A DNA stretch of 64,000 bases from Salinigranum salinum. Its GTDB lineage: Archaea; Halobacteriota; Halobacteria; Halobacteriales; Haloferacaceae. Below the pieces are notes generated by a model, which saw nothing but the letters and a program-made list of their open reading frames with translations, did not search any database and was not told where the DNA came from. Made by a program: the position numbers and the translations under genes. The stretch is taken from contig NZ_VTOJ01000002.1 of NCBI RefSeq assembly GCF_009176545.1, forward strand, positions 1,426,001 to 1,490,000, in the 5' to 3' direction. Of the stretch, positions 46,956-56,018 are shown piece by piece. Every line of letters begins with the position of its first letter. Position 1 is the first letter of the stretch.

Positions 46956-47405
46956 ATGAGCATCGAGGTCACGGTCGCCGTCCCCTTCCGTCAGCACGGG
47001 ACGGACCGCCTCGGCGAGGGGAAGTTCATCGTGGCGCTGTCGGTGAACCGCGACTGGTTCTCGCCGGATCAGGCCAAGCGTCTCGTCGACGTCGCGGTCG
47101 GCCGGGGGCTCGTCGAGCGTGACGGGGGCGACCTGGTGGCCACCTTCGCGCCGACGTCGGTCGAGATCCTGGACGGCTTCACCCCCGACGAGTCCGTCCT
47201 CCGGTCGCAGTCGCTGTTCGAGCGCCTGCTCGACGCGATCGTCGACGACGGGGTGGAGAAGCGGGAGGTCGTCGCCGGCGTCAACCGTCTCCAGCGCGAC
47301 CTCGGCGTGACGATCGAGGCCGCCGCCGTCCTCTACGCCCGGCGACGCGACGTCGACGTCACCCGGTTCGTCGACGAAGTCCGGCGATCGCTGGTGGAGG
47401 AGTGA
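46956..47405 (+). CDS. DUF2240 family protein
   Basis: The 149-residue protein MSIEVTVAVPFRQHGTDRLGEGKFIVALSVNRDWFSPDQAKRLVDVAVGRGLVERDGGDLVATFAP reads as DUF2240, an archaeal winged-helix-like family of unknown role. The SPDQAKRLVDVAVGRGLVERDG segment is a helix-turn-helix with wing. It overlaps the next gene by 4 bp (GTGA), indicating coupling. The ATG at 46956 lies about 30 nt after ccgttaacc. Confidence 0.85.
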   Translation: MSIEVTVAVPFRQHGTDRLGEGKFIVALSVNRDWFSPDQAKRLVDVAVGRGLVERDGGDLVATFAPTSVEILDGFTPDESVLRSQSLFERLLDAIVDDGVEKREVVAGVNRLQRDLGVTIEAAAVLYARRRDVDVTRFVDEVRRSLVEE

Positions 47406-47932
47406 TCGTGGTCGACGACCGGCTCACGGACGGCCGACGGATCGCGCAACTGCTCGCCTCCGAACTCGACGGCCTCGGCGGCGTGCTCGCTGCCGTCGCG
47501 GTGACCGACGCGGACCGCGACGCCGATCCAACACCGGACGGCGCGTACGCCTACCGGGTGACGCTGAGAGATCGAGCGAACGGTAGTGGCGGTGACCGCG
47601 GCGACGCAGACCGTGGAGGTGGCGACCGAAGGGACGGTGCCGAGGGGGACGACGACGATCACGCGGACGACGCCGACCGTCTCGAACGGGAACGGGAACA
47701 GGAACAGGAACGAGAACTCGCGGTCGTCTTCGTCCATCCCGACCGCGCCCGTGTGGAGTTCGTCGCGGGGCAGGACGTCGCCGCGGCGACCGCCCGCGGG
47801 GAGGGGTTGCGTGTGCGTCCGAAGGCGGTCCGACCGCCGCGGACGCTCGTCTTCGTCGAGGACGGCGCGGCGGTGAAGCGGGCAGTCGCCGTGTTCGAGG
47901 CGACGGTCGACGCGCTCGCCACGAACGAGTGA
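47402..47932 (+). CDS. Small haloarchaeal protein coupled to DUF2240
   Basis: This 176-residue protein starts at GTG 47402, overlapping the DUF2240 stop by 4 bp; GTG 47408 is a possible alternative. The first 45 residues (DDRLTDGRRIAQLLASELDGLGGVLAAVAVTDAD) are structured. A long acidic low-complexity middle (residues 60-98) follows, and then ELAVVFVHPDRARVEFVAGQDVAAATARGEGLRVRPKAVRPPRTLVFVEDGAAVKRAVAVF forms an alpha/beta end. No family recognised. The spacing says it works with the DUF2240 protein. Confidence 0.75.
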   Translation: MIVVDDRLTDGRRIAQLLASELDGLGGVLAAVAVTDADRDADPTPDGAYAYRVTLRDRANGSGGDRGDADRGGGDRRDGAEGDDDDHADDADRLEREREQEQERELAVVFVHPDRARVEFVAGQDVAAATARGEGLRVRPKAVRPPRTLVFVEDGAAVKRAVAVFEATVDALATNE

Positions 47933-47982
47933 GGCGCGGCACGCGGGACGGAGGGGGGTCGCACGAGAGCGCCGGACAGCGC

Positions 47983-48642
47983 TCAGAGTCGTTCCAGGAG
48001 GTCGGGGAGCTCCGTGGCGAGGTCGTCGCGGTCGATCACGGCGACGGCGTCGGGGTGGGGATCGGCACTCCCCGGGAAGACGACCTGGACGGGGAGCATC
48101 CCGACGCCCGCGGCACCTTCGACGTCGGCGGCGACGTCGTCGCCGACGTACACCGTCTCCCCCGGATCGGTGTCGAGTTCGGCGAGGAGCGCCTCGAACG
48201 CGCGCGGGTCCGGCTTGCCCGCGGCGAGCGACCCCGTGACCAGTTCGACGTCGAACGCGCCGGCCCAGTCGAGTTCGCGGAGCTTGTCGTGCTGGGCGAC
48301 GACGGGGCCGTTCGTGAGCAGGCCGAGTCGGTACTGCTGTCGGAGGCGGTCGAGGAGCCACTCGACGCCCGAGACCGGCGTGAGCGCCTCGGCGATGAGT
48401 TCGCGGTACGCGCGGGCCACCGCCGCGGGAGAGGCCGCGGTGTCGTGTTCCGAGAGCAGTGCGGTGAAGATGGGTTCGCGTGTCTCCTCGGTGAGACACT
48501 CCGCGTGGGCGGCGAGGTACGCCTCGCGGGAGAGTGGGGGCGCGCCTGCGATCCGCGCGGCCTCGTGCAGGATGGTCTGTCGGTCCCGCGTCGGGACCGC
48601 CAGGGTGTCGTCGAGGTCGAACGCGACGGCCGTGGGTGGCAT
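47983..48642 (-). CDS. HAD-superfamily hydrolase (phosphatase-like)
   Basis: The 219-residue subfamily IA HAD protein has motif I DLDDT (residues 9-13), motif II GLLTNGP with the Thr, motif III the Lys in AAGKPDPRAFEALL, and motif IV VYVGDDVAADVEGA. A cap domain lies at residues 15-95. It likely dephosphorylates a small metabolite or acts as a phosphoglycolate-type phosphatase; no substrate is shown by sequence. It stands alone between plus-strand genes. Confidence 0.9.
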   Translation of the reverse strand: MPPTAVAFDLDDTLAVPTRDRQTILHEAARIAGAPPLSREAYLAAHAECLTEETREPIFTALLSEHDTAASPAAVARAYRELIAEALTPVSGVEWLLDRLRQQYRLGLLTNGPVVAQHDKLRELDWAGAFDVELVTGSLAAGKPDPRAFEALLAELDTDPGETVYVGDDVAADVEGAAGVGMLPVQVVFPGSADPHPDAVAVIDRDDLATELPDLLERL

Positions 48643-48870
48643 TCGGGAGACCGTAGCGCGCGGGTGTAGATGAGGGTGTCGGGACCGCGGTGAGGCCGCG
48701 GGACGGACACGTTACCCGGCGGCGTGCTCGGTCGGCCGCTCCGCATCCGACCGGAACGTTCGTGATGTTTATCACTCGTGGTGTCGTCGGTTCGACGGAC
48801 GAACCGGGCGTCGACGGGGCGGCGAGCCGCTCGATCCGGTCGACCATCGGCCCGAGAGTCACAGAGTCAG
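48643..48870 (+). promoter_or_regulatory. 228-bp gap with TATA nested in an inverted repeat
   Basis: The sequence gtgat-gttt-atcac (48762-48775) is an inverted repeat with a TATA-like gtttatc at its centre. Transcription from it would begin near 48797, about 75 nt before the next ATG at 48871, unlike most genes here, which are leaderless. The rest is GC-rich without ORFs. Confidence 0.4.
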
Positions 48871-49350
48871 ATGACGCACCCAGGCACCCTCCGGGAGACG
48901 TACGGCGCGGCACTCCGACTCGGGGAGGCCACGCCGGGACCGGACGACCTCGTCGTCTTCGTCGAGGTCGGGGACGTCGGGAGCGACTCGGCGTCGCCCG
49001 GCGGCGACCGATCGACTCCCGTCGCCGGCACGGTCGTCGGAGACGCGCTGGTCCCTCCGACCGAGCTCCAGTTCGATCTCGACCGGGCGCTCACCCGGCT
49101 CGATCGGGACGACGGGGACGGTGTGGACGACGCCTGGGCCGCCGTCGACTACGAAACACGGTACCGGACGTTCCTCGACGACGACCGGGATGCACGGGCC
49201 GAACTCGCGCGGCTCAGACGACACCTCGCGACGGGCGGGACGGTCTGGCTCGTCTGCCCGGGGAACACGCCGGTCGAGCGACGACACCGGGCGGTGCTCG
49301 CCGACGTGCTCGACGAGCGGACCCGCAACGACGGCGGCGGCGTCACGTGA
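48871..49350 (+). CDS. DUF488-like protein
   Basis: The 159-residue protein begins MTHPGTLRETYGAALRLGEATPGPDDLVVFVEVG and later has AVDYETRYRTFLDDDRDARAELARLRRHLATGGTVWLVCPGNTPVERRHRAVLADVLDER. The ETRYRxFL and VCPGNTPVERRHR blocks match DUF488-type proteins (the C-N-H/R stretch is the family's cysteine motif). Function is unsettled; some relatives sit with repair or stress genes. ATG 48871 is preferred over an in-frame GTG at 48778, whose extension is basic and unconserved in appearance. NurA follows. Confidence 0.8.
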   Translation: MTHPGTLRETYGAALRLGEATPGPDDLVVFVEVGDVGSDSASPGGDRSTPVAGTVVGDALVPPTELQFDLDRALTRLDRDDGDGVDDAWAAVDYETRYRTFLDDDRDARAELARLRRHLATGGTVWLVCPGNTPVERRHRAVLADVLDERTRNDGGGVT

Positions 49351-49455
49351 CACGGGAGCGTCGGAGCGACGCGCCCGATCGGACGGCGGGGAGCGGCACG
49401 AACGCGAGGACGGATCGAGGACAGGGTTTTCGTCGTCGGGGGTGTGAGGTGGGGT

Positions 49456-50697
49456 ATGACCCTCGACCGCGTCCACGTCGACGGCATCGCACGGCTGGCG
49501 AGCGCCATCGCGAGAGCCGTCGACGACGCCGATCACGGCGACCTCGCGGAGCGGGTGTGGGAGGGCTTTCTCGACCCGCTCCGGGACGGTTCGCGGATCG
49601 TCGCCGAGCCCGTCGCCGAGAAGCGGCTGCGGTCGGTGACGATCGACGACGTCGCGCTCGCCGAGTCGCCGTTCGAGACGGTTCACGGGCTGGACTCGGG
49701 CACGATCAACCCGACCACGTTCAAGAACGGGCTCGTCCTCGACGTGGCGCAGGCGGCGATGGCCGGCGTGCCCACCGACCTCGACCTCCACCGCGCGCGG
49801 ACGCTCGTCGTGACCGTCCACGCGAACGACCCCACGGTGGATTTCGAGACCGACTGGATCGTCGACGACGACGGCTACTCGCGGCGGAAGGTGCTCCACG
49901 CGCCCAGCGTCGACCGCTACGCCGAAGGGGTCGTCCACGCGCTCTCTCTGTACCTGGCGGAGGGCGAACACGCGCTCCTGCAGGCCGACGCCGTCGGCGA
50001 TCTGCTCGTCCTCGACGGCCCCCTCTACCCGATGGAAGTGTTCACCTGGCAGGACGGCGACGCGACCCTCCGCGAACTCGCGACCGAGACGACGCCCCGG
50101 GACGTCGTCGAGAACTACGTCCGCCTCGTCGAGCGGTTCGTCGAGCGCGACGTCCCGCTCGTGGGGTTCGTCAAGAACCCCGCGTCGCGATTTATCGTCC
50201 AGGCCCTGCGAAAGAAGGGGATCGAGGCCCCCTGGAGCGACGACGCCGCGCTCTTCACGCGGCTGCTCGAGCGGTGGGACGACGAGGGGCAGGAACGCCG
50301 CACCGACTGTCTCACGTTCACCGACTGGTTCGTCTCCCGCGGCGGCACCGACCGGACGATGGCAGTCAGTGGCGACGCCCTCGGCGTCGACCGACAACTC
50401 GACCCCGCCGCGTACGAGGTGGCGTTCTTCCCACTGTACGACCCGCGAACGGATATCTGCTACCGCGTCGAGGCTCCGGCGGCGTTCGTCCGCGACGCCG
50501 ACACGCGCGAACGACTCACCCAGCAGGTGCTCCACGACGTCGCGGTCGCCCGGGGGCCCCCACCGGCCATCGCGAAGGCGGACGAACTCGCCCGGATCAG
50601 CCAGGGGGAGAAGGCCGCGCTCCGTCGGAAGCTCGAGACGTATCTCGACTCCGAGGTCGTCCGGCGACACGACGAGGAGCGCTGGGGGCTGGTGTAA
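49456..50697 (+). CDS. nurA: NurA 5'-3' nuclease
   Basis: NurA, with the HerA ATPase, resects double-strand break ends. The 413-residue protein opens with a helical part and then the NurA fold. VHGLDSGTINPTTFKNGLVLDVAQAA carries the first acidic metal ligand (D in GLDSGT). It is followed by LLVLDGPLYP, which has the second Asp, and then by the C-terminal ISQGEKAALRRKLETYL. The HerA gene is 640 bp downstream on the same strand. The ATG 49456 is about 30 nt after agggttttcg. The end of the gene runs into a 29-bp tandem repeat that contains the stop codon. Confidence 0.9.
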   Translation: MTLDRVHVDGIARLASAIARAVDDADHGDLAERVWEGFLDPLRDGSRIVAEPVAEKRLRSVTIDDVALAESPFETVHGLDSGTINPTTFKNGLVLDVAQAAMAGVPTDLDLHRARTLVVTVHANDPTVDFETDWIVDDDGYSRRKVLHAPSVDRYAEGVVHALSLYLAEGEHALLQADAVGDLLVLDGPLYPMEVFTWQDGDATLRELATETTPRDVVENYVRLVERFVERDVPLVGFVKNPASRFIVQALRKKGIEAPWSDDAALFTRLLERWDDEGQERRTDCLTFTDWFVSRGGTDRTMAVSGDALGVDRQLDPAAYEVAFFPLYDPRTDICYRVEAPAAFVRDADTRERLTQQVLHDVAVARGPPPAIAKADELARISQGEKAALRRKLETYLDSEVVRRHDEERWGLV

Positions 50698-50766
50698 CGA
50701 GTCGCGGGCGGAGAGTCCCGATGTAACGAGTCGCGGGCGGAGAGTCCCGATGTAACGAGTCGCGGG
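50693..50766 (+). repeat. 2.5 copies of a 29-bp tandem repeat at the nurA 3' end
   Basis: Units start at 50693, 50722 and 50751 (the last partial). The first begins within the final nurA codons, so each unit carries a copy of the stop codon region (tgtaacgagtcgcgggcg). Copies one and two are identical. It looks like a very recent duplication by slippage. Confidence 0.9.
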
Positions 50767-50803
50767 TGTGGGAAGCGAGTCGGTAGGCCGACGAACGCCC
50801 CGT

Positions 50804-51136
50804 TCAGGGCTCGGCGCGTTCGACCTCGATCCGGACCTCGCTGGCGGGGACGCCGACCCGGGCGAACTGTGTGCGGACGTGTTCTTTCGCCGCCGTCAGC
50901 GCCTGCGACTTGGTCTCGAAGCCACGGGGCATGGGAGATTCGAACGCGACGTGGATCTCCCGGCCGTCGATCGTGGTCTGTGAGCCGCCGCTCTCGACCT
51001 CGTAGAACTCGTCGCAGACCCAGACGTACGGCGCCTGTTCGTCCGGCGCGCCGCGAAAACTCGGTGGCGTCTCGCCGCGCTCGTACAGCGTCCCGGTGAG
51101 CGCGGTGCCGCCGCCGTGACCGCGAATCAGTAACAT
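50804..51136 (-). CDS. Small haloarchaeal protein between nurA and herA
   Basis: The 110-residue protein begins MLLIRGHGGGTALTGTLYERGETPPSFRGAPDEQAPYVWVCDEFYEVESGGSQTTIDGREIHVAFESPMPRGFETKSQALTAAKEHVRTQFARVGVP. It appears all-beta with a C-terminal helix. I recognise it as a conserved haloarchaeal family of unknown function (possibly DUF7113, from memory). It is on the opposite strand to both nurA and herA, which is unusual for a working partner, so a repair role is only a guess from position. Confidence 0.7.
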   Translation of the reverse strand: MLLIRGHGGGTALTGTLYERGETPPSFRGAPDEQAPYVWVCDEFYEVESGGSQTTIDGREIHVAFESPMPRGFETKSQALTAAKEHVRTQFARVGVPASEVRIEVERAEP

Positions 51137-51341
51137 ACGAACGGTACGAGCTCCGACGGGTAAAGGACCGCGTTGTCCGCCCAGAGTGACAGCAGGTCGG
51201 TGTATGCTGGTGCGGCCGTGGAGTCCAGCAGTGCGAACCGGGCACCGTTCGACGACTCTCGTGGTCGTTCACGCGACTCGGGCGTCGGACCACGCTCGGG
51301 CGGGGGAAAGGGATTTATCCGCGGCTCTCCCTGCCAGAGAC

Positions 51342-53219
51342 ATGTCCGACCTCGGTGACTTCACTGATTTCGGGACGACGGAGACCGCCGAGACCGACGT
51401 CGAGGGCGACGCGACCGAGGAGTCGGCGTCGGCCGTGTCCGCCGACGAGACCGCCGAGGCTGACGTCGGGGACGACGCCGGGTCGGTGAACGGTGACGAC
51501 GACGCCGCGGTCGACGACTTCGACTCGTTCGACGTGACGCCCGCCGGCGCGGACCGTGGCGTCGGCGTCGTCTCGGTCTCCCGGGGGCTCAGAGTCGCCG
51601 AAGAGGGCGACGAAACCGCCGTGGAAGCGTTCGTCACGGTCGGCAACCGCGAATCCGTCCGCCTCGGGAAGTACCTCCTCGTGCCGTACCCAGACCAGGA
51701 ACTGCTCTTCTCGCGGATCACGGCCCTCGAGTACGCCCAGGAGTTCCACGAGGACGACGCGACCGAGATCGCCGCCCGGCGGGCGATGCGTCGCGACGAC
51801 TTCGAGGAGCGCGACTACAAGTTCGTCGCCGAACTCGACCCCGTGGCCGTGCTGTCGTACGACCACGCCGACGAGACGTGGAAGCGCCGAATGACCGACC
51901 GCGTCCCCAAACCCGGTGCGGTGGTGCAGGAGGCGACCGACGCCGCACAGATCAAAGCCGGGCTGAAGATCCCGCGCGAGGGCGTGTTCCTGGGCCACCT
52001 CTCCGTGGGCGGCGAGAAGGTCCGAACTGCCGCGTCTCCACCGACGATCGACTACCGGCTCAAGAACGACTACGCCGACGGCGACCCGCTCGTGTTCCGA
52101 CACACGCTCGTCGCCGGCGGCACCGGGTCGGGGAAGACCCACGCCTCGAAGAACGTCCTCCGACAGTTCCTCGACGCGCGGTACGGGATGGACGACGGCC
52201 GCGAGGTCGCCCCTGCAGTCGTTCAGTTCGACCCGCAAGACGAGTACGCCCAGATGCACGACGACAACCCCGCGCTCGACGGGGAGACCGCCCGTCGGCT
52301 CGACCGTGAAGGGATCGCGTACGGCGGCCACGACGACACGGTCGCGTTCGTCCCGGACGTGGGCGGATCGTCGTATCCCGGCGAGGGCCACCGTGCGGAG
52401 CAGGCGACGTTCACGATCCCCTTCTCGATGACGCGGGCACGACCCTGGCTCGTCGCCGGTGCCTCCCTCAACGACAACCAGTACAACGCACTGCGTGAAC
52501 TCCTCGACCGGTTCTTCCGGCAGGCCGGAGACGGGGGGACCTACGACCAGTTCACGACGTTCCTCGACGATCCGGGCCTCAAAGAGGAACTTCACGAGAA
52601 CGGCCGGGTGCACGAGGCGACGTACGACGCGGTGAAGCGCCGGGTCCGCTCGGCGACGTTCGGCCGCGTGTTCGACCAGCCCGCCCGTCCCATCACGGAG
52701 CAGGTCCACGAGTTCGTCCGTCCGGGCGGCCTCACGGTCGTGCCGACGTACCACGTCAACGACTCGCGGGCCACGGTGACCGTCGTGCTCGCCGTGGCGA
52801 GCCTCCTCGTCGACGAGAAGCTCTCGAACGACCCCACGCACCAGCGAATCAAGCGGACGCCGCTCGTCTTGGGGATGGACGAGGCGCACAACTTCCTCGC
52901 CGACGCCGACTCCGTCCAGGCACGGAAGGTCGTCCGGAAGTTCACCGAGGCGGCGAAACAGGGGCGGAAGGAACGGCTGGGCCTGTTCCTCATCACCCAG
53001 GACCCACAGGATATCGCCGACCCCGTCTTCAAACAGGTGAACACGAAGCTCGTGCTCAACCTCGGCGACGAGGACGCGATCAAGTCGGTAAACATCCCGT
53101 CGACGCTGGAGGACAAGGTCCCCTACATGGAGAAAGGGCAGATGGTAGTCTACTCGCCCGACAACTCGGAACCGGTCGAACTGAGAGGGCTGCCGGTCTG
53201 TGTGACCCGTCACGACTGA
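51342..53219 (+). CDS. herA: HerA DNA translocase/helicase
   Basis: HerA is a FtsK-like ATPase that pumps DNA through a hexameric ring and drives the NurA nuclease in end resection. The 625-residue protein has a 65-residue acidic N-terminal tail. A HAS-barrel-like region follows (ESVRLGKYLLVPYPDQELLFSRITALEYAQEF). Walker A is GGTGSGKT at residues 259-266 and VQFDPQDEYAQM follows. Walker B is LVLGMDEAHNF and the conserved Arg/Gln patch is FLITQDPQDI. The TATA-like gatttatcc is about 27 nt upstream of ATG 51342. nurA is the upstream partner. Confidence 0.94.
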   Translation: MSDLGDFTDFGTTETAETDVEGDATEESASAVSADETAEADVGDDAGSVNGDDDAAVDDFDSFDVTPAGADRGVGVVSVSRGLRVAEEGDETAVEAFVTVGNRESVRLGKYLLVPYPDQELLFSRITALEYAQEFHEDDATEIAARRAMRRDDFEERDYKFVAELDPVAVLSYDHADETWKRRMTDRVPKPGAVVQEATDAAQIKAGLKIPREGVFLGHLSVGGEKVRTAASPPTIDYRLKNDYADGDPLVFRHTLVAGGTGSGKTHASKNVLRQFLDARYGMDDGREVAPAVVQFDPQDEYAQMHDDNPALDGETARRLDREGIAYGGHDDTVAFVPDVGGSSYPGEGHRAEQATFTIPFSMTRARPWLVAGASLNDNQYNALRELLDRFFRQAGDGGTYDQFTTFLDDPGLKEELHENGRVHEATYDAVKRRVRSATFGRVFDQPARPITEQVHEFVRPGGLTVVPTYHVNDSRATVTVVLAVASLLVDEKLSNDPTHQRIKRTPLVLGMDEAHNFLADADSVQARKVVRKFTEAAKQGRKERLGLFLITQDPQDIADPVFKQVNTKLVLNLGDEDAIKSVNIPSTLEDKVPYMEKGQMVVYSPDNSEPVELRGLPVCVTRHD

Positions 53220-53462
53220 CGCCCCGTGGTGGGTCGAGGGGTCCGTGGTCGGACCCGAGGTTCTTGTACGAGGATGCGGCCACCAGTCGGCGTGTCCTGA
53301 CGAGAGAGTGCGGAGCGTCTCGCGGGTGCGTGGTGCACCGCTCCGCGGGGGAAGCGCACCACCTGTCCGCCACGTCGAGCAGGAGCGGAGTCGAGCACCC
53401 GATCACGTGGACACTGCCGACCGTCCCGATGTTTCTTGCCGGTTCTCCGCGTAGACGGACGT

Positions 53463-53873
53463 ATGGCGAAGCGCATCCTCGTCCCCGTCGACGGATCACC
53501 CCAGTCCGTAGCCGCCCTGCGGTTCGCCACCGAGGAGTGGCCCGACGCCGACTTCGTCCTGCTGAACGTCATCGACCCCGTCGCGTCGGGCGCAAAGCGG
53601 AGTGTCCTCCCCACGGCGGCCGAGGAGTGGTACAACGACGCGCGCGAAGCCGCTCGGGAGACGTTCGCGGAACTGACCGCCGAGATGGAGATCGATCCCG
53701 ACACCGTCATCACGGTCGGTCGGCCGGCGTCGAGCATCGTCGAAGCGGCAGCCGACGCCGACCACGTGGTCATGGGGAGCCACGGCCGGACGGGCGTCTC
53801 GCGGGTCATCCTCGGGAGCGTCGCCGAGGACGTCGTCCGACGGTCACCGGTCCCCGTGACGATCGTCCGGTGA
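53463..53873 (+). CDS. Universal stress protein (UspA family)
   Basis: The 136-residue single-domain Usp begins MAKRILVPVDGSPQSVAALRFATEEWPDADFVLLNVIDP and ends VVMGSHGRTGVSRVILGSVAEDVVRRSPVPVTIVR, a complete G-2x-G-9x-G-S motif, so it is predicted to bind ATP. ATG 53463 is supported by the canonical opening and by a TATA-like tgtttcttgcc about 27 nt upstream. It is the most canonical of the three Usp genes in the window. Confidence 0.95.
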   Translation: MAKRILVPVDGSPQSVAALRFATEEWPDADFVLLNVIDPVASGAKRSVLPTAAEEWYNDAREAARETFAELTAEMEIDPDTVITVGRPASSIVEAAADADHVVMGSHGRTGVSRVILGSVAEDVVRRSPVPVTIVR

Positions 53874-53926
53874 CGTGCGGTCGGGGAAGGGACGACGGAC
53901 GGGTCGGAGGACTCGCCGGACGCGAT

Positions 53927-55012
53927 TCAGAACAGGTTCGCCCGCTGGTGGACGCTGATCCCCTCGTTCGTGATCTCGTACGGTTTGGGCTGCCGGGAGT
54001 GGTTCGCGTCGCGGATCTTCTGGATCTCGATCGCGAGCCGCGTCTCCTGGAAGCTGTTCGAGCGAACGTACTTGAGGACGAACACGGCATCCGCGAGGTA
54101 TTCGACGATGCCGTGTCTGGAGGCGTACGGGTCGGTGTCGCTGGCCTCGCTCGTGACGAGCACCGTGACGCCCGCCGCCTTGAGCGTCTGCGTGAACTGG
54201 AACACCTCGCTCCGACGGCGAGCGGGGTGATCGTACATCATCTCGAGGAGCGACACGGAGTCGAGGACGACCCGGTCCGCACCGAACTCCCCGATGAGCC
54301 GTGCGAGGTCGTTCCGGATGCTCCCGAGCGAGTTGGCCATCTCGATGGGGTTCAGGTCGACGACGGCCAGGCGTCCGTCCTCGTCGTACTGCTGGAACTC
54401 CCATCCCTTCTCCGCGGCGGTAGACAGGATCCGATCGCGGGTCTCTTCGAGCGTGATGAAGACGGCACGGCCGCCGTCTTCGAGTGTCTCGTTGAGGAAC
54501 TGCAGCCCGATCGTCGTCTTCCCGGTTCCCGCGCTCCCGATCGCGGCGATCAGCGACCGGGCTGGCACGCCGCCCAGGATCATCTCGTCGAGGCCGTCGA
54601 TACCGATCTCGATGCGCTCGAGATCGGAGTCGAACCGCTCCTGATCGAACTCCGATCCGGGAAAACCGAGGTCGTCTTCCCCGGCGAAGAGATCGCCGTC
54701 GTCGCGGCCGGAGCCGTTCGGTCCCGGAACGGCCTCCGACCGGCCGTCCGGCGCTCCACGATCGAGATCGCCCCCCGGCGCGGGGGCGCTGTCGAACGCC
54801 TCGGAGAAGTCCTCCTGGAATGGCGAGTCGGTGTCCGCCCGTCCGGCACGGTCCGGCGGTTCGAACGGCGAGCCCTCGGTGTCCGTGGTGGGAGGGGTGC
54901 GAGCACCGTCGTCCTCGGTCCCCGTGTCGTCGTCGCCGGACTCGTCGAGAGCGGTGCGATCGTTCCCGTCGTCGGCGAGCGCGCGCTCGAACCAGTCGTC
55001 GTCGCTACTCAC
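53927..55012 (-). CDS. KaiC-like RecA-superfamily ATPase
   Basis: The 361-residue protein has a 120-residue acidic, disordered N-terminal tail, then a single KaiC-type ATPase domain. Walker A is GSAGTGKT (159-166) and VFITLEETRDRIL contains the paired Glu of the KaiC family. ADRVVLDSVSLLEM is Walker B and LVTSEASDTDPYASRHGIVEYLADAVFVLKYV is the sensor region. Haloarchaeal KaiC-like proteins are common and mostly uncharacterised; some act in signalling or motility. GTG start at 55012. TATA-like gagataatg about 45-50 nt upstream implies a short leader. Confidence 0.88.
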   Translation of the reverse strand: MSSDDDWFERALADDGNDRTALDESGDDDTGTEDDGARTPPTTDTEGSPFEPPDRAGRADTDSPFQEDFSEAFDSAPAPGGDLDRGAPDGRSEAVPGPNGSGRDDGDLFAGEDDLGFPGSEFDQERFDSDLERIEIGIDGLDEMILGGVPARSLIAAIGSAGTGKTTIGLQFLNETLEDGGRAVFITLEETRDRILSTAAEKGWEFQQYDEDGRLAVVDLNPIEMANSLGSIRNDLARLIGEFGADRVVLDSVSLLEMMYDHPARRRSEVFQFTQTLKAAGVTVLVTSEASDTDPYASRHGIVEYLADAVFVLKYVRSNSFQETRLAIEIQKIRDANHSRQPKPYEITNEGISVHQRANLF

Positions 55013-55190
55013 GGAGTGTCCCCCTGCGGACGAGTGCGACGGAACGAGCCCGGTCCGTCATTATCTCTACTGAGAGAACACCAGTAATGAATGTTGGCGT
55101 GGAAAAATCGAATATGAGTCTGGATCCGTCGGGATCGGATCACGGATCGTGACGGTGGGCTTTTCTCACCGGAGGGGTAAACGCGGGGAC

Positions 55191-56018
55191 ATGGAGGTCG
55201 GAATCGTCGCCCAGCGGGGGAACGAGCGGGCCACGTCGCTGGCAGAGACCCTGAGCGGCCGCCTCGAAGCCGACGGGGTCGAACTCCGCTTCGACGCGAC
55301 GACGGCCACCGCGCTCGGTCGCGACGACGAGGGACGTTCGGTGGACACGTTCGACGGCTGTGATCTCGTCGTCAGCATCGGCGGCGACGGGACGTTCCTC
55401 TTCGCCGCTCGGGGTGCGAACGGAACGCCGGTGCTCGGCGTGAACCTCGGTGAGGTGGGGTTTCTGAACGCCGTCGGACCCGACGAGGCCGAGGCAGCCG
55501 TCCAGCGCGAGGTCGACGCCTACCGACGCGGGGAACTCGAGACCCAGGAAGCGCCACGGATCGCCGCCCACACCGACGGGTGGACGGGCGAGCCGGCGAT
55601 GAACGAGATCGTCGTCCAGGGCCCGCGCCGTGGACGCCGTGGCGGCGGCCACGTCGAGGTTCGTGTCGGTGAATCGACGTACGATTCGGGCCCGGCGGAC
55701 GGCGTCCTCGTCGCCACGCCCACGGGATCGAGCGCGTACAACCTGAGCGAACGCGGCCCGCTGGTCCACCCGGGGGTCGAGGGGCTCGTCGTCAACGAGA
55801 TGGCGGCGCGCGACGGGATGCCGCCGCTCCTCGTCCCCCACGACCGCGAGATCACCGTCACCGTCACAGACGTCGACCACGCCATCGTGGTGAGCGACGG
55901 ACGGGCCAGACACGAGGTCGATGCGGGGACACCCGTCCACATCGGCCTCGCCGACCAGCCCGTGCGCCTGGCGGGCCCCGCCGCGGACTTCTTCGAGGCG
56001 CTCGGCAAACTCGACTGA
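55191..56018 (+). CDS. nadK: NAD kinase
   Basis: NAD kinase phosphorylates NAD to NADP. The 275-residue protein has the GGDG motif at residues 64-67 (LVVSIGGDGTFLFAARG), followed by GVNLGEVGFLNAV, NEIVVQG and DGVLVATPTGSSAYNLSERGPLVHP, which covers the donor- and acceptor-site loops. ATG 55191 is the likely start, since the next codons are preceded by ggagggg (55171-55177) and a TATA-like gggcttttc about 27 nt upstream. It is divergent from the KaiC-like gene. Confidence 0.95.
   Translation: MEVGIVAQRGNERATSLAETLSGRLEADGVELRFDATTATALGRDDEGRSVDTFDGCDLVVSIGGDGTFLFAARGANGTPVLGVNLGEVGFLNAVGPDEAEAAVQREVDAYRRGELETQEAPRIAAHTDGWTGEPAMNEIVVQGPRRGRRGGGHVEVRVGESTYDSGPADGVLVATPTGSSAYNLSERGPLVHPGVEGLVVNEMAARDGMPPLLVPHDREITVTVTDVDHAIVVSDGRARHEVDAGTPVHIGLADQPVRLAGPAADFFEALGKLD

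Noticed and set aside
53220..53462. Stem-forming GC-rich gap after herA as an RNA gene
   Set aside because: A stem around 53325-53370 (gtggtgc with gcaccac) has a long loop and no matching known RNA; no tRNA-like T-arm was found.
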